From positions 1,426,001 through 1,490,000 of the forward strand of contig OY969798.1 of the NCBI GenBank assembly GCA_963703165.1: a stretch of 64,000 nt of DNA. The letters run 5' to 3'. Each line of letters begins with the position of its first letter. Position 1 is the first letter of the stretch. Below, in pieces: positions 9,023-17,320 of the stretch. The notes beneath the pieces are model-generated. The model searched no databases. It worked only from the letters and a program-made list of their open reading frames with translations, and was not told the DNA's origin. This DNA comes from JBQTKD01 sp963703165 (GTDB lineage: Bacteria; Actinomycetota; Actinomycetes; Sporichthyales; Sporichthyaceae). The translations under genes and the position numbers were made by a program.

Positions 9023-9445
9023 ATGAGCAACCGCGCACGCATCGGGTCGATCACCTTCGAGGTGAACCCCGAGATGACGACCATTCACTATCCCGGTGAC
9101 ACCTCGGAGATCCGGACCTCGCAGGTCTTCCGTGGCTTCGTCCGCATGCTCGACTGGATGCGCGGCTTCGACGCGTTCCGCATGGAGGGCGACTTCACGA
9201 TCACCGAGACCGACGGCGGCCTCACGTGGGAGTTCGGTTTCGCTCAACTGCACGCCGACTCGACCCGCACCCCGTACACCGAACGCTTCCCGATGGGTGA
9301 GGCCGCCGACTTCTGCCGTTGGGTGGCGAACCTGGCCGCGCCGCACACGAAGAACGGCCATCTGTCGGCGGCCGGACGTCTACCTCTGCCCGGCGAGTTC
9401 TCCGAGCACTTCATCATCGACCGGTTGCAGGAGGCATCGAAGTGA
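9023..9445 (+). CDS. Conserved-looking protein of unknown family between two cupins
   Basis: 140 residues, soluble, no signal peptide. I do not recognise the family. It has alternating beta-like segments (GSITFEVNPEMTTIHYP, GLTWEFGFAQL), several aromatic residues and two His-containing stretches (HADSTRTPYTERFPMG, SEHFIIDRLQ). The start is 1 bp after the preceding cupin and the stop overlaps the GTG of the next cupin, so all three should be made in fixed ratio, possibly as one complex. Confidence 0.75.
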   Translation: MSNRARIGSITFEVNPEMTTIHYPGDTSEIRTSQVFRGFVRMLDWMRGFDAFRMEGDFTITETDGGLTWEFGFAQLHADSTRTPYTERFPMGEAADFCRWVANLAAPHTKNGHLSAAGRLPLPGEFSEHFIIDRLQEASK

Positions 9446-9900
9446 ACAACCGTGACTTCCCGACCCGGATCCTGTTCAACAACATCCCGGCACCCCGCGC
9501 CGCGCGCTGGGAGAAGATCGAGATCAAGTACGGCAAGCTCGAGGTCACCGATCCCGAGCAGGCGTGGCGCTTCCGGCTGTTCAACCTGCGCGACCACTTG
9601 TCCAAGCTCGAGGCCCTGTGGACCGTGCACGTCGTCGGACACGTCGGCCCGCTGCTCATGCTCGCCTCCCAGGAGGACGAGGAGTTCCCGTGGGAGGGCC
9701 ACGACAACGACGAGGCCGAGACCATCGTCATCCTCAACGGCCAGATGCGCTTCGTCGTCAAGGAGTCCAAGACCGACCGTGAGGTCTGCGACGTGCACCT
9801 GGAGTCCGGCGACGTGCTCGTCCAGCCGGGCGAGACCAGCCACAAGGCCTACGGCGACGGCGAGGACGCGATGCTCGCGATCATCGAGTTCGCGCACTGA
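9442..9900 (+). CDS. Cupin-domain protein
   Basis: 152 residues. The GTG start overlaps the upstream stop (GTGA). Cupin motif 1 appears around the acidic DNDEAETIVILNGQMRF segment and motif 2 in GDVLVQPGETSHKAYG, giving candidate metal ligands (His/Glu, then His). It is more canonical than the cupin at 8614. Its stop overlaps the ATG of the next gene. Possible roles are a small dioxygenase, an isomerase or a ligand-binding partner of its neighbours; no choice can be made from sequence. Confidence 0.82.
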   Translation: MNNRDFPTRILFNNIPAPRAARWEKIEIKYGKLEVTDPEQAWRFRLFNLRDHLSKLEALWTVHVVGHVGPLLMLASQEDEEFPWEGHDNDEAETIVILNGQMRFVVKESKTDREVCDVHLESGDVLVQPGETSHKAYGDGEDAMLAIIEFAH

Positions 9901-10538
9901 TGGGCAGGCTCAGCCAGGTCAACAAGGCCGACGCCCCCGCCGAGGTCCAGGCCGTCTACGAGGTCGTCTTCGGTGATCGGGACCCGGTGACCGAGCCGGG
10001 CACAGCCACCGGCAGCAAGGGCGACTGGTGGACGACCATGGCCTTGTCCCCCGATCTGCTGATGACGCTGACGGCTCAGTTCGGCGCGTTCAACAGCTCG
10101 AACCGCGAGCTTCCCGAACAACTACGGGAGCTTGCGATCCTGCGCGCCGGATTTGTGACCGGTAGTCAGTTCGTGTTCTCGCAGCACTCGAAGGTCGCCC
10201 GGGCCGTCGGGGTGAGCAAGGCCGAGGTCGAGGCCGTCCCGGCGTGGGTGAACTCCGACGTGCTCGGCCCGGAACAGCGCGCCGTGCTGGCCTACGTCGA
10301 TGAACTGGTGCTGCAGAACGGCCGGGTCCAGGACCCGACTTTCGACGCGCTGCGGCCGTTCCTGTCCGACACGGCGATCCTCGAACTCACGGTGGTCGCC
10401 GCCTCGTATCACCTGCACGCCTCGGTCTCCCGCGCCCTGAAGCTGGAGTTCGACGACGTCGGAGAACGAGTGTGCGAACTCCCCGCCCCGGCGGGATTCC
10501 AGGATTCGTCTCTGCTCGCGCTGCTGCGCGGCGAATGA
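9900..10538 (+). CDS. Carboxymuconolactone decarboxylase / AhpD-like protein
   Basis: 212 residues; the ATG overlaps the previous stop (TGATG). The middle part (about 55-130) matches the CMD-like helical fold: LPEQLRELAILRAG, then a short loop and QHSKVARAVGVSKAEVEAV. The CxxC pair of redox-active AhpD is absent (GSQFVFSQHS in that place), as in the many CMD proteins that are not thiol peroxidase partners. In this run it may be a hydrolase or decarboxylase acting on a ring-opened or lactone-type intermediate; that is only an inference. Confidence 0.85.
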   Translation: MGRLSQVNKADAPAEVQAVYEVVFGDRDPVTEPGTATGSKGDWWTTMALSPDLLMTLTAQFGAFNSSNRELPEQLRELAILRAGFVTGSQFVFSQHSKVARAVGVSKAEVEAVPAWVNSDVLGPEQRAVLAYVDELVLQNGRVQDPTFDALRPFLSDTAILELTVVAASYHLHASVSRALKLEFDDVGERVCELPAPAGFQDSSLLALLRGE

Positions 10539-10549
10539 AGGGAAACACA

Positions 10550-10948
10550 GTGACCGCGACCCTCACCGTGGACGGCACGGAGATCGACGAACTCAACGAC
10601 GTCGCCGATCGTTTCTTCGCGGCCGTCGAGGCCGGCGACATCGACACGGTGCGCAAGATCTACGCGCCCGAAGCAAGGATCTGGCACAACTTCGACGACT
10701 ACGCCTCGACCCGCGACGAGAACCTGCAGGTGCTCGGTTGGGTCTCGGCCAACGTTCCCGGATTCCGGTTCGAGGAGGTCCGTCGCACCTTCATTCCGGG
10801 CGCGTTCATCCAGCAGCACGTGATCCGCGGACAGAAGGCCGACGGCACCGAGATCCGTTGCCCCGCGATCCTCAAGGTGGAGTGCAGCAACGGATGCATC
10901 GACCGCATCGAGGAGTACTTCGACCTGAGCCAGATGCCACTCGGCTGA
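10550..10948 (+). CDS. SnoaL/NTF2-like protein
   Basis: 132 residues from a GTG preceded by GAAGGGA at good spacing; an in-frame ATG at 10535 overlaps the upstream stop and is a weaker alternative. The opening helix (VADRFFAAVEAGDIDTVRKI), then YAPEARIWHNFDDY and a C-terminal sheet ending ECSNGCIDRIEEYFD, is the classic NTF2-like cone. Such proteins act as isomerases, dehydratases or ligand-binding subunits. It is the last gene of the plus-strand run and converges on the PucR-type regulator. Confidence 0.85.
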   Translation: MTATLTVDGTEIDELNDVADRFFAAVEAGDIDTVRKIYAPEARIWHNFDDYASTRDENLQVLGWVSANVPGFRFEEVRRTFIPGAFIQQHVIRGQKADGTEIRCPAILKVECSNGCIDRIEEYFDLSQMPLG

Positions 10949-10960
10949 GGCCGGTCCCTC

Positions 10961-12610
10961 CTATTTCGCCCTGGTGGCCCGCAGCACGTTGCGGATCACC
11001 AGGGCGATCTCGACGTTGAGGGCGGTGGCCGGGTCCTCCAGGTCGAACCCCGAGACCTCGGAGCACCGACGCAGCCGGTACTTCACGGTGTTGAGGTGCA
11101 CGACGAGTTGTTCCGCGGTGCGGGCGAAATTGCGGCCGCACGCGAAGTAGGCGGCCAGCGTCGGCATCAGCACGTGGCCGTGCTGGTCGTCGTAGCCCTC
11201 GATCGCGCTGAGGTACCGGTCGGCGAGGGTGCGCAGTTCGTCGTCGGCGAGGTTCTCCACGACGATGCGGGCCAGCCCGAGGTCCTCGTAGACCGCGACC
11301 TGGACCTCCGACGAGGTCAGCCGACAGGCGAGCAGCGCGCGTTGGTAGGCCCGGGCCGGGGTGTCCACCGTGCCTTCGACTGACCTGCCGACACCGGCCC
11401 GGATCCCGTCGAAGCCCGGGGTCGCCAGGCGCTTGAGGATGTCCGTCGATCCCGCGACCGGGTCGCCGGCCGAGGACGGCCACAGGCACACCACCCGTCC
11501 ACCGACGACGATCGAGCGTACGAGCGCCCGCGCGCCGTGGGCGGCGAGATAGGTGTCGATGAACCGAGCCGCCTCGCGGAGCTGACCGTCGTTGGGCCCG
11601 GCCGCCCTGAGCCGGAGACGCGAGGTGGCCGGAAGCCACTCGAACACCACGGCCGAGTGCAGTTCCGCGGCGTCGTAGCCCAGCAGCAACGCGCGGGCGG
11701 CAAGGGTGTCGAGGTCCTGCTCGGCGAAGAGGAGGTCGCCGATGTACTGACTCTGCTGTTCCCGCGCCCGTTGTTCCAGTGCCCGGTTCTTCCACACGAG
11801 CAGCGCCGCGCAGTTGGCTGCCGCCTCGACGGCCTGCAGGTAGAGGATCCCCAGTTTCCGTGAGGTCTCGGCGATCGAGATGTAGCCCCACAACGCGGAC
11901 TCGGTGCGGATCGGTGCCATGACGCGCGAGTGGTAGTCGATCGCGGGCAGCGGCCCGAACCGGAAGGCGCCGACCTCGCGCTGCAGCTGCCGCGGCAGGT
12001 TCGCCTCGTTCAACGCGCGGATGATGTCGGCCGGCACCCGGCCGGCCTCGTTCGTCCGGCGGCGGGCGGAGTCCGGGTTCCCGACGTCGTGAAAGGCCAT
12101 CACTTCGTGGTAGCAGGTCTTGATGCTCACCGGGTTCCCGGTGGCCAGGGCCAGCTCGCGGCAGATCGCCTGCAACGTCCCGCCGGTCACGACGATCTCC
12201 TGCAGTCGGCGCTGGATGCGCAGGCTCGCATCGATCTGGGCCTGGTGGTAGACGAGTAGTTCGCGGTGCAGGCGGCTCTGCAGTTCCGCCACCGACGCGT
12301 CGGTCTGCAGCCACAGCAGGGCGGTGCGGTGCGACGCGGCCTGACGAAGCACGGTCTCGAACTCGTGGCCGGTCGGCGGACCGGCGGTGGTGGCACTCAC
12401 TGTGCACAGCACCGGCCACCCGTGCGGCTCGGACAGCGCGCGGGGAAAGGATGGCGAGTCGCTCGGGTGGAACAGGCTGTGGCCCGCGCGGCTCTGGCCG
12501 CTGAGCAGCGGCGCCGCCACGGTGCGGTAGGGGTCGAAGGCCCCGTCGTTGATGACCCGGGCGGTGCGGAGCAGCGGAAGTTCCAGCAGGTCGGCGATCG
12601 CGAATTCCAT
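10961..12610 (-). CDS. PucR-family transcriptional regulator
   Basis: 549 residues. The C-terminal ~70 residues form the PucR-type helix-turn-helix (RTAEQLVVHLNTVKYRLRR); a GGDEF-like CdaR domain precedes it and an N-terminal sensor part occupies about 1-280. PucR/CdaR proteins usually activate catabolic genes when they sense a substrate. It faces the catabolic run tail to tail and is divergent from the thiolase-like gene, so both are plausible targets. A 12-bp palindrome (ATGACGCGTCAT, 12609-12620) overlaps its own start codon. Confidence 0.92.
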   Translation of the reverse strand: MEFAIADLLELPLLRTARVINDGAFDPYRTVAAPLLSGQSRAGHSLFHPSDSPSFPRALSEPHGWPVLCTVSATTAGPPTGHEFETVLRQAASHRTALLWLQTDASVAELQSRLHRELLVYHQAQIDASLRIQRRLQEIVVTGGTLQAICRELALATGNPVSIKTCYHEVMAFHDVGNPDSARRRTNEAGRVPADIIRALNEANLPRQLQREVGAFRFGPLPAIDYHSRVMAPIRTESALWGYISIAETSRKLGILYLQAVEAAANCAALLVWKNRALEQRAREQQSQYIGDLLFAEQDLDTLAARALLLGYDAAELHSAVVFEWLPATSRLRLRAAGPNDGQLREAARFIDTYLAAHGARALVRSIVVGGRVVCLWPSSAGDPVAGSTDILKRLATPGFDGIRAGVGRSVEGTVDTPARAYQRALLACRLTSSEVQVAVYEDLGLARIVVENLADDELRTLADRYLSAIEGYDDQHGHVLMPTLAAYFACGRNFARTAEQLVVHLNTVKYRLRRCSEVSGFDLEDPATALNVEIALVIRNVLRATRAK

Positions 12611-12620
12611 GACGCGTCAT
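12609..12620. promoter_or_regulatory. Short palindrome over the PucR gene start
   Basis: ATGACGCGTCAT is a perfect 12-bp palindrome that covers the regulator's start codon and lies in the divergent space before the thiolase-like gene. A related TGCGTCA half site follows about 12 bp further. It may be an operator, but a palindrome this short can occur by chance. Confidence 0.25.
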
Positions 12621-12718
12621 CCCTTGTCGAATGCGTCAGGGTAGCCGCGAGGCCTCGAATCCGGAATACGTCCGAGCCTGGGTATTACAGAACGCTATCC
12701 GTCCATTATTGTGGAGCG

Positions 12719-14263
12719 ATGACAGAGATCGACCCGCGGACCCCCGTCGTCGTCGGGGTGGGCCAGAGCTCCGAACGCGTCGGTGACCCCGACTACGCCG
12801 CCCTGTCCCCCATCGCGCTGGCAGTCGCGGCCGCCCAGGCCGCCGCCGGCGACACCGGGCCGGCTCCGGCCGCGATCGTGTCGCACATCGACGTCGTCGT
12901 GACGACACGTCAGTTCGAGAACTCCACCCCGGGAGCGCAGGCGCCATTCGGCAGGTCGTCGAACTTCCCTCGCTCGGTCGCCGAGCGGCTGGGCGTGAAT
13001 CCCCGACGGGCCGTCCTGGAGGTCGTCGGCGGGCAAGGGCCGCAGAAACTCGTCACCGAGTTCGCCGGGCAGATCGCGGCGGGCCGCGCGAGCTGGGTCC
13101 TGATCGCCGGCGCGGAGGCGATCTCGACGGCCCGGCACCTGGCCGAGACAGAGCAGTCGCCCGACTGGTCCGACGATCCGGGGGGTGATCTGGAGGAGCG
13201 CGGCCTGGGGCTGAAGGGCATCATCACCGAGCAGGCGATCCTGCACGGTCTCGTCGATGCGCCCACCCAGTACGCCCTCGTCGAGAACGCGCGCCGGGCC
13301 CGGCTGGGCCTGGACGCCGAGTCCTACGCGGCGTCGATGGGTGCGCTCTTCGCGCCGTTCACAAGGGTCGCCGCCGCGAACCCGCACGCCGTGTTCCGCG
13401 ACGAACTGGACGCCACCGCTCTCGCCGAGGTCGACGAACGCAATCGGATGATCTCTGCCCCCTACCCGCGATTCCTCGTCTCCCGCGATCTGGTGAACCA
13501 GGGCGCGGCGATCCTGCTGACCTCCGTCGGTGAAGCCCGCCGCATGGGCATCGCCGAGGACCGCCTGGTCTACCTCGCGGGGCACGCCGACCTGCGCGAG
13601 TTCGATCTGCTCGCGCGTCCGGACATCTCGTCGGCACCCAGCGCCACCGCCGCGGTCACCCACGCGCTGGAGGTCGCGGACGCGAAGCTGGACGACGTTC
13701 AGTTCTTCGACCTCTACAGCTGTTTCCCGATAGCGGTGTTCAACGTCCTCGACGGCCTGGGCCTCGCACCCGACGACCCGCGCGGCTTCACGCTCACCGG
13801 CGGGCTGCCCTTCTTCGGCGGGGCAGGCAACAACTACTCCGCGCACGGCATCGTTGAGGCAGTCGATCGGGCGCGACGCTTCCCCGGCTCGCTCGGTCTG
13901 GTCGGGGCGAACGGCGGAGTGCTCTCGAAATACTCGGTCGGGATCTACACGACGACGCCATCCCCGTGGCACCCGCCCACCGACGCGCAGGCGCAGAAGG
14001 AACTCGATGCGGTCCTGCCGATCGAAACCACGGACCGTCCCGACGGCTGGGCGCGTATCGAGACCTGGACGGTTCGCCACGGACGGAAGGGACGCAAGGC
14101 GATCATCGTCGGGCGCCTGGAGTCCGACGGTCGGCGCTTCTTCGCCACCGGCGCACCCGGTGACGAGACCGTGCTGAACCTGCTGGAAGGTCCCGATCCG
14201 GTGGGCTCCCGAATCTGGGTGCATTCCGGCGAGGCGGGCAACCGCGCCTCCCTGACCCCGTGA
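12719..14263 (+). CDS. Thiolase-fold acetyl-CoA acetyltransferase-like protein
   Basis: 514 residues; the ATG follows GTGGAGCG. The N-terminal thiolase domain starts TPVVVGVGQSS and the C-terminal half carries FDLYSCFPIA, the HGI motif (YSAHGIVEA) and GANGGVLSKYS. After about residue 400 there is an extra beta domain like that of SCP-x-type thiolase relatives. At the place of the nucleophilic Cys of ordinary thiolases the sequence reads VVGGQGPQ, with no Cys, so it may not work as a standard thiolase. It is divergent from the PucR gene and its stop overlaps the TetR gene. Confidence 0.85.
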   Translation: MTEIDPRTPVVVGVGQSSERVGDPDYAALSPIALAVAAAQAAAGDTGPAPAAIVSHIDVVVTTRQFENSTPGAQAPFGRSSNFPRSVAERLGVNPRRAVLEVVGGQGPQKLVTEFAGQIAAGRASWVLIAGAEAISTARHLAETEQSPDWSDDPGGDLEERGLGLKGIITEQAILHGLVDAPTQYALVENARRARLGLDAESYAASMGALFAPFTRVAAANPHAVFRDELDATALAEVDERNRMISAPYPRFLVSRDLVNQGAAILLTSVGEARRMGIAEDRLVYLAGHADLREFDLLARPDISSAPSATAAVTHALEVADAKLDDVQFFDLYSCFPIAVFNVLDGLGLAPDDPRGFTLTGGLPFFGGAGNNYSAHGIVEAVDRARRFPGSLGLVGANGGVLSKYSVGIYTTTPSPWHPPTDAQAQKELDAVLPIETTDRPDGWARIETWTVRHGRKGRKAIIVGRLESDGRRFFATGAPGDETVLNLLEGPDPVGSRIWVHSGEAGNRASLTP

Positions 14264-14871
14264 TCGACAACGCTGCGCCGTCTCCCCCCGGGCCCGGCCG
14301 GCCGCCCGACCCGGGCTTGGTCGACCGCGTCCACAATGCGGCCTGTCGCGTCTACGGCCGCCACGGGTGGCGCGGGTTCAGCATCGAGGCCGTGGCGCGG
14401 GAGGCCTCCGTCGGCAAGGCGTCCATCTACTCCCGCTGGGACTCCAAGGAGACCTTGCTCACCGAGTCGCTGGCGGCTCAGCTCGCCTTTCCTGGCGATG
14501 TCGACACCGGTGACCTGCGCGGGGACCTGACGATCCTGGCCAACGCCTTCTACCGGTTCTACGTCGGCGACCACGGGGACGCGGCACTGCGGGTGCTGGC
14601 CGAGGCGCGCCTGAATCCTGACCTGGCCGAGCGCTTCGAGGACTTCCGCTCCGACGCCATCCGCGCGGCGCGCAAGGTCGTCACCCGCGGCATCGGGCGC
14701 GGGGACCTGCCACCGGACGCCGACGTGAACTCGCTGCTCGTCGCGATCTTCGGTGGAGTGGTCATGCAGGTCTTCAGCACCCCGACCTCACCCGCCCGGC
14801 GTCGCCACGCGACCTCCGAGTCCGAGGTGCAGAACCTCGTCGACCTCGCCCTGCGTGGCGCCCGGTCCTGA
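14260..14871 (+). CDS. TetR-family transcriptional regulator
   Basis: 203 residues; the GTG overlaps the previous stop (GTGA). The N-terminal helix-turn-helix is clear (GFSIEAVAREASVGKASIYS, about 41-60) and the typical SRWDSKETLL follows. The C-terminal part is the usual helical ligand-binding domain. Coupling to the thiolase-like gene suggests it regulates that gene and possibly others nearby. A Pro-rich N-terminal arm (PSPPGPGRPP) precedes the DNA-binding domain. Confidence 0.92.
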   Translation: MIDNAAPSPPGPGRPPDPGLVDRVHNAACRVYGRHGWRGFSIEAVAREASVGKASIYSRWDSKETLLTESLAAQLAFPGDVDTGDLRGDLTILANAFYRFYVGDHGDAALRVLAEARLNPDLAERFEDFRSDAIRAARKVVTRGIGRGDLPPDADVNSLLVAIFGGVVMQVFSTPTSPARRRHATSESEVQNLVDLALRGARS

Positions 14872-14881
14872 CGCTCGTCGC

Positions 14882-16171
14882 TCAGGCGGCGTGCGGGGAT
14901 GGCCGCTCGCCGCGTTGGCTGCGCCAGTGATTGTTGCGGATGGGTCGTTGCATGAGGTCGATGTGTTCGGGTGGGATGAATTCGGGGTGTCCGTCCTCCG
15001 CTATCTGGATCTCCCACCCGCCGTGATGAACTTCGTCGTGGTGGTGATCGCAGAGCAGACAGAGCAGGTCGATGTCTGTCGGTCCTAGATTTCCCCAGTA
15101 GTCCACGTGATGGGCTTGGGTCCATTCCGGTGGCATGGTGCAGTTCGGTCCGACGCACCCGCCGTCCCTTGCGATGAGTGCGAGCCATTGGCCGGGTGAG
15201 GCCAGGCGTTGGGATCGGCCCAGCTTGAGCGGGATGCCGTCGCCGTTGATGTGCAACGGGTGCAGGTTCGCGTCGCACGCGATGCGCCGGACCGCTTCGC
15301 CGGTGAGGGTCTCGCCGGTGGTGGTGATCCCGAATCCGGTGGCGGTGCGCAGGTTCTCTTCGCTGATGGTGACGATGATGTTCGCGGCGTGCCCGTGGGT
15401 GGTGGGGAGGTCGCCGAAGCGCAGGACGAGGTCGGCGAGAGCGGCCATGGCGTCCGCCCGGCGCTGATCCGGGGTGCGGGGGTCCTTCGTGCCGTCGTGT
15501 GCGGGTTGCGGTGCGGCGAGGGGGTTGAGGGCGGCCTTGAACTTCGCGATCCGTTCGTCGCGGTCGGTCCAGCGCACGGTCTGGGTGCCGTCGTGGTTGT
15601 CGCGGATGGACAGGCCGCGTTTGTGTGCCGCGGTGCGTTCGCGGGTGAGCAGGCCGTCGGGGTCGACGTGGTCCTCGACCCGCTTGTGCAGTTTGCGCAG
15701 CGCCAACGAGTTGCTGGTCGGGGCGCGCTCGAGCAGGTACTTCTCCGCTTTCGCGATCTGGTTCTCGGTGGCGCCCTTGGGGAGGTCGGTCACGACAGCG
15801 GTGACCGCGGCGGCGCGTTCGAAGGAGATGTCGCCTGCGGCGAGAAGGTCGTAGGTCGCCGGGCAGTGCCGTTCCATCGCCAGGGCGGTACGTACCCACT
15901 CGGCCGCTGTGCTCGGGTGCATCGTCAACAGGCCGGACAACCAGGCGGACGGTGAGCTCGCCCCGACCCGGTGGGGCAGGTCCCGCGCGGTGGCTTCCCA
16001 GATCAGGTCCAACCCGACCGAGGCATCTCGAGCCTCGGCACGGTCGTGAGCTCGCAGCAGCCTGATCAGTTCGCTGTCCTCGACCTCATGCAGGTGCTCG
16101 TCCACCGCCGCGCGCAGCGCGGCCTGCGCCAACACGAAGTCGGCGTAGGCGTCGAGGACCGGGTTGCTCAC
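14882..16171 (-). CDS. DUF222 / HNH endonuclease protein (13E12 type), intact copy
   Basis: 429 residues, GTG start. The N-terminal two thirds is DUF222 (helical, about 30-270) and the C-terminal third an HNH nuclease domain with QAHHVDYWGNLGPTD, LLCDHHHDEVHHGGW and a zinc-type Cys (GPNC). 13E12-type genes are multicopy in actinobacteria and some mycobacterial ones are LexA controlled. An SOS-like box lies 13 bp upstream of the start, and a -10-like GATAAT sits so close to the GTG that the mRNA would be nearly leaderless. A second, broken copy lies at 44202-45512. Confidence 0.9.
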   Translation of the reverse strand: MSNPVLDAYADFVLAQAALRAAVDEHLHEVEDSELIRLLRAHDRAEARDASVGLDLIWEATARDLPHRVGASSPSAWLSGLLTMHPSTAAEWVRTALAMERHCPATYDLLAAGDISFERAAAVTAVVTDLPKGATENQIAKAEKYLLERAPTSNSLALRKLHKRVEDHVDPDGLLTRERTAAHKRGLSIRDNHDGTQTVRWTDRDERIAKFKAALNPLAAPQPAHDGTKDPRTPDQRRADAMAALADLVLRFGDLPTTHGHAANIIVTISEENLRTATGFGITTTGETLTGEAVRRIACDANLHPLHINGDGIPLKLGRSQRLASPGQWLALIARDGGCVGPNCTMPPEWTQAHHVDYWGNLGPTDIDLLCLLCDHHHDEVHHGGWEIQIAEDGHPEFIPPEHIDLMQRPIRNNHWRSQRGERPSPHAA

Positions 16172-16179
16172 AACCTCAC

Positions 16180-16206
16180 ATTATCGAACATCTGTTCTAT
16201 TTTCAA
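16180..16206 (-). promoter_or_regulatory. Candidate promoter of the DUF222/HNH gene
   Basis: On the minus strand TTGAAA (16201-16206) and GATAAT (16180-16185) are separated by 15 bp; a -35 shifted by 2 bp (TCTTGA) would give 17 bp. The DNA around it is AT-rich, unlike its surroundings. The start codon lies about 9 bp after the -10, so the transcript would be leaderless or nearly so. The SOS box covers the spacer. Confidence 0.5.
16184..16199. promoter_or_regulatory. SOS (LexA) box upstream of the DUF222/HNH gene
   Basis: TCGAACATCTGTTCTA matches the actinobacterial SOS box TCGAAC-N4-GTTCGA at 11 of 12 fixed positions. It overlaps the candidate -10 and spacer of the minus-strand DUF222 gene, where a repressor would block transcription. 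The broken DUF222 copy at 44202 carries a perfect box, which supports this reading. Confidence 0.75.
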
Positions 16207-16363
16207 GAAAATTTCGCTACTAAAAGTACATTTCCTATTTCCAAAGCGAGCCATCGTGCCAGCACCTCGACGCTGCCGGCGGATTGACAGGTCCGCGCCG
16301 TTTGACCTTCGACCTGCACCCATACACGGTGGAGAGGTAACACCACCTTCAGACGGGCGGCCG

Positions 16364-17320
16364 GTGGACACCGACCTGATCAAGCCTGCGCTCGTTCTCG
16401 GGCTCGCCCAGGCAGGGCTCTACGGCCTGCTGCCCATCTCGTTGGTCCTGTGCTTCCGGATCAGCCGCACCGTGGCGTTCGTCCACGGCGGGCTGGTGGT
16501 GTGCGGCGGAATCGTCTATACCGTCGCGCTGGGCGGCCTGAAGGTGCCGTACTCCGACCTCGCGCTGCCCGCGATGGGCCCTCGGACGGCCTTCCTGTTC
16601 GTCCTGGGCTTCGGTGCGGTGCTCGGCGGGGCGTGGGGCGCGTTCGTGATGTCGCGACGGGTGGCATCGCTGCCGGGTATGACCCTGACGGTCATGTCCC
16701 TCGGCGCCATGCTGCTGGCGACGAGTTTCCTGCCCCGTTTCATCGAGGCCGAGAGCCGCCGCGGCACCGGGGCCGGCGGCATCGCGGACTCCGCATTCGG
16801 GGACGGCGGCATCACCCTTTCCGGCCAGTACCTTCCCGCGACCCGCGTCGCCACCGCGGCGATCCTCGTGGTGCTCGTCGTCGCGCTGGCCCTGTTCCTC
16901 AACTACACGCACAGCGGGCTGCAGATCCGCGCGATCGCCGACGACCTCGAGGCCGGGGTGTGGTGCGGCGTGCGGTTGCGGCGGATCGGGGTCGGGGTCT
17001 ACGCAGTCGCGGGCGCGATCGCGACCATGGCCGGCGCCCTGTTCGTCGCGACGGTGGCCGCAGCCGGTGAGGGCATGCTGATGCTCTTCCTGCGCGGCCT
17101 GGTCATCGCGGTCGTCGGTGGTCTGGCAAGCGTCCCCCTGGCCCTCGCCGGGGCGGTGCTGTTCGGCGTCCTGGAGACCGGGCTGGTCGTCGGACTCTTC
17201 GGCGACCACGACGGCGGCACCCGCGAGTTCGTCCTCCTCACCGCGATGCTCGCGCTGATCCTCACCGTCGCCCGCCTGCGCAGGGAGAACTTCTTCCTGA
17301 TCGGGCGGCAGTCCCTGTGA
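16364..17320 (+). CDS. Liv-type ABC permease (LivH type)
   Basis: 318 residues from the GTG at 16364; a GTG at 16256 is possible but gives an atypical basic extension. There are about eight hydrophobic helices, with the family motif GLYGLLPISLVLCFRISRTV near the N-terminus and YTHSGLQIRAIADDLEAG in the conserved cytoplasmic loop. The stop overlaps the GTG of the LivM-LivG fusion. No LivF or binding protein follows, so it may work with LivG, LivF and LivK from the cluster at 1223-4576. Confidence 0.88.
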   Translation: MDTDLIKPALVLGLAQAGLYGLLPISLVLCFRISRTVAFVHGGLVVCGGIVYTVALGGLKVPYSDLALPAMGPRTAFLFVLGFGAVLGGAWGAFVMSRRVASLPGMTLTVMSLGAMLLATSFLPRFIEAESRRGTGAGGIADSAFGDGGITLSGQYLPATRVATAAILVVLVVALALFLNYTHSGLQIRAIADDLEAGVWCGVRLRRIGVGVYAVAGAIATMAGALFVATVAAAGEGMLMLFLRGLVIAVVGGLASVPLALAGAVLFGVLETGLVVGLFGDHDGGTREFVLLTAMLALILTVARLRRENFFLIGRQSL

